Below are positions 6,300 to 7,031 of a DNA stretch of 7,031 nt, piece after piece. Location of the stretch: assembly GCA_937952925.1 (NCBI GenBank), contig CALFYA010000338.1:1-7031 (forward strand), in the 5' to 3' direction. This DNA comes from an uncultured Moraxellaceae bacterium. Lineage in GTDB: Bacteria > Pseudomonadota > Gammaproteobacteria > Pseudomonadales > Moraxellaceae. Position 1 is the stretch's first letter, and each line of letters starts with the position of its first letter. The translations under genes and the position numbers were made by a program. The notes beneath the pieces were generated by a model. It saw only the letters and a list, made by a program, of their open reading frames with translations. It made no database searches and was not told where the DNA came from.

Positions 6300-7031
6300 A
6301 TGACCACTCCACAGACTCCCCGCAAACCCGTCCAAGGCGAAAAGCTGCGCGGTGCCGACAAAATGGCGCGGATTCCGGTCAAGATTATTCCCACCGTTGA
6401 GATTCCCAAAAAACCCGATTGGATTCGGGTCAAAATGAGTGCGCCTGCCGAAGTGCAGCGCATCAAAGACACCTTACGCGCCCAAAAGCTGCATACGGTG
6501 TGTGAGGAAGCCGCCTGCCCCAACCTGCCCGAATGCTTTGGTGGTGGCACCGCCACCTTTATGATCATGGGTGATATTTGTACGCGTCGTTGTCCATTTT
6601 GTGATGTGGCGCATGGCCGACCCAATGCGCTTGATCCCGATGAGCCACGTCATATGGCTGAGACCATTGCAGGACTTGGCCTCAAATATGCGGTGATCAC
6701 CTCGGTAGATCGGGATGACCTGCTTGATGGCGGCGCACAGCACTTTGTCGATTGCATCCAAGAAACGCGCAAAACCAGCCCCAACACCTTGCTCGAAATC
6801 CTCGTGCCGGATTTTCGCGGTCGGATGGATATTGCCCTGCGCATCATGAGCGAATGCCCGCCCGATGTGTTTAACCACAACATCGAAACCGTGCCACGCT
6901 TATACAAAGCCATGCGGCCGGGTTCGGACTATCAGCACTCGCTCAATTTGCTCAAAACCTTTAAAGCGGTGTGCCCTGATGTACCCACCAAATGCGGTTT
7001 GATGGTGGGCTTGGGCGAAACTGAAGATGAA
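6300..7031 (+). CDS. lipA: Lipoyl synthase (radical SAM), 5' part
   Basis: LipA inserts sulfur at C6 and C8 of octanoyl groups carried on the lipoyl domains of pyruvate and 2-oxoglutarate dehydrogenases and on GcvH, in the cytoplasm. The 244 codons present are open to the window edge; full-length proteins are about 320-340 residues, so the C-terminus, including the RSSY serine ligand, is outside. Both cluster motifs are intact: the auxiliary-cluster cysteines C68, C73 and C79 (CEEAACPNLPEC) and the radical-SAM cysteines C94, C98 and C101 (CTRRCPFC), at the same numbers as in E. coli LipA. Other conserved parts are VITSVDRDDL at 132-141, FNHNIETVPRLY at 191-202 and KCGLMVGLGET at 231-241. AGG at 6290-6292 lies 7 bases before the ATG. 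lipB is not next to it upstream. Confidence 0.97.
   Translation, partial: MTTPQTPRKPVQGEKLRGADKMARIPVKIIPTVEIPKKPDWIRVKMSAPAEVQRIKDTLRAQKLHTVCEEAACPNLPECFGGGTATFMIMGDICTRRCPFCDVAHGRPNALDPDEPRHMAETIAGLGLKYAVITSVDRDDLLDGGAQHFVDCIQETRKTSPNTLLEILVPDFRGRMDIALRIMSECPPDVFNHNIETVPRLYKAMRPGSDYQHSLNLLKTFKAVCPDVPTKCGLMVGLGETEDE

Overview
The window looks like ordinary chromosome from a Gram-negative gammaproteobacterium. The Pseudomonadales, and perhaps the Moraxellaceae (Acinetobacter relatives), are the best guess. This rests on an OprP/OprO-type porin, a two-Cys-pair GspE/PilB ATPase, TrmO, a bacterial-type Fpr ending in VEK, and a LipA with the cysteine spacing of E. coli LipA. The lineage is an inference from protein style, not a database result. 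No tRNA, rRNA, CRISPR array, insertion sequence or phage gene is visible.

Layout: the left half is transcribed leftward. The 5' part of an outer-membrane porin gene (1-991, running off the left edge) is preceded by a 254-base gap. That gap holds a strong terminator for the next leftward operon, trmO followed by a GspE/PulE-family ATPase gene (3740 to 1246). These two genes share a 4-base ATGA overlap, so the tRNA methyltransferase and the secretion/pilus-type ATPase are probably made from one message. A short divergent promoter region (3741-3837) with a 7+7 bp inverted repeat separates this operon from rightward fpr (ferredoxin/flavodoxin-NADP+ reductase), which ends in a textbook terminator. 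Next come a rightward gene for an uncharacterised surface lipoprotein with three cysteine pairs, its own strong terminator, and then lipA (lipoyl synthase) behind a consensus -10 box. lipA runs off the right edge.

The genes do not form one pathway. trmO (tRNA t6A methylation), fpr (low-potential electron supply) and lipA (Fe-S radical-SAM lipoate synthesis) are housekeeping genes. LipA needs reduced flavodoxin or ferredoxin, so fpr could serve it indirectly, but a terminator and another gene lie between them. The least explained parts are the lipoprotein, with a possible threefold repeat, and the ATPase, which is coupled to trmO with no pilus or type II secretion genes in view. I found no convincing sign of a new multi-gene system.
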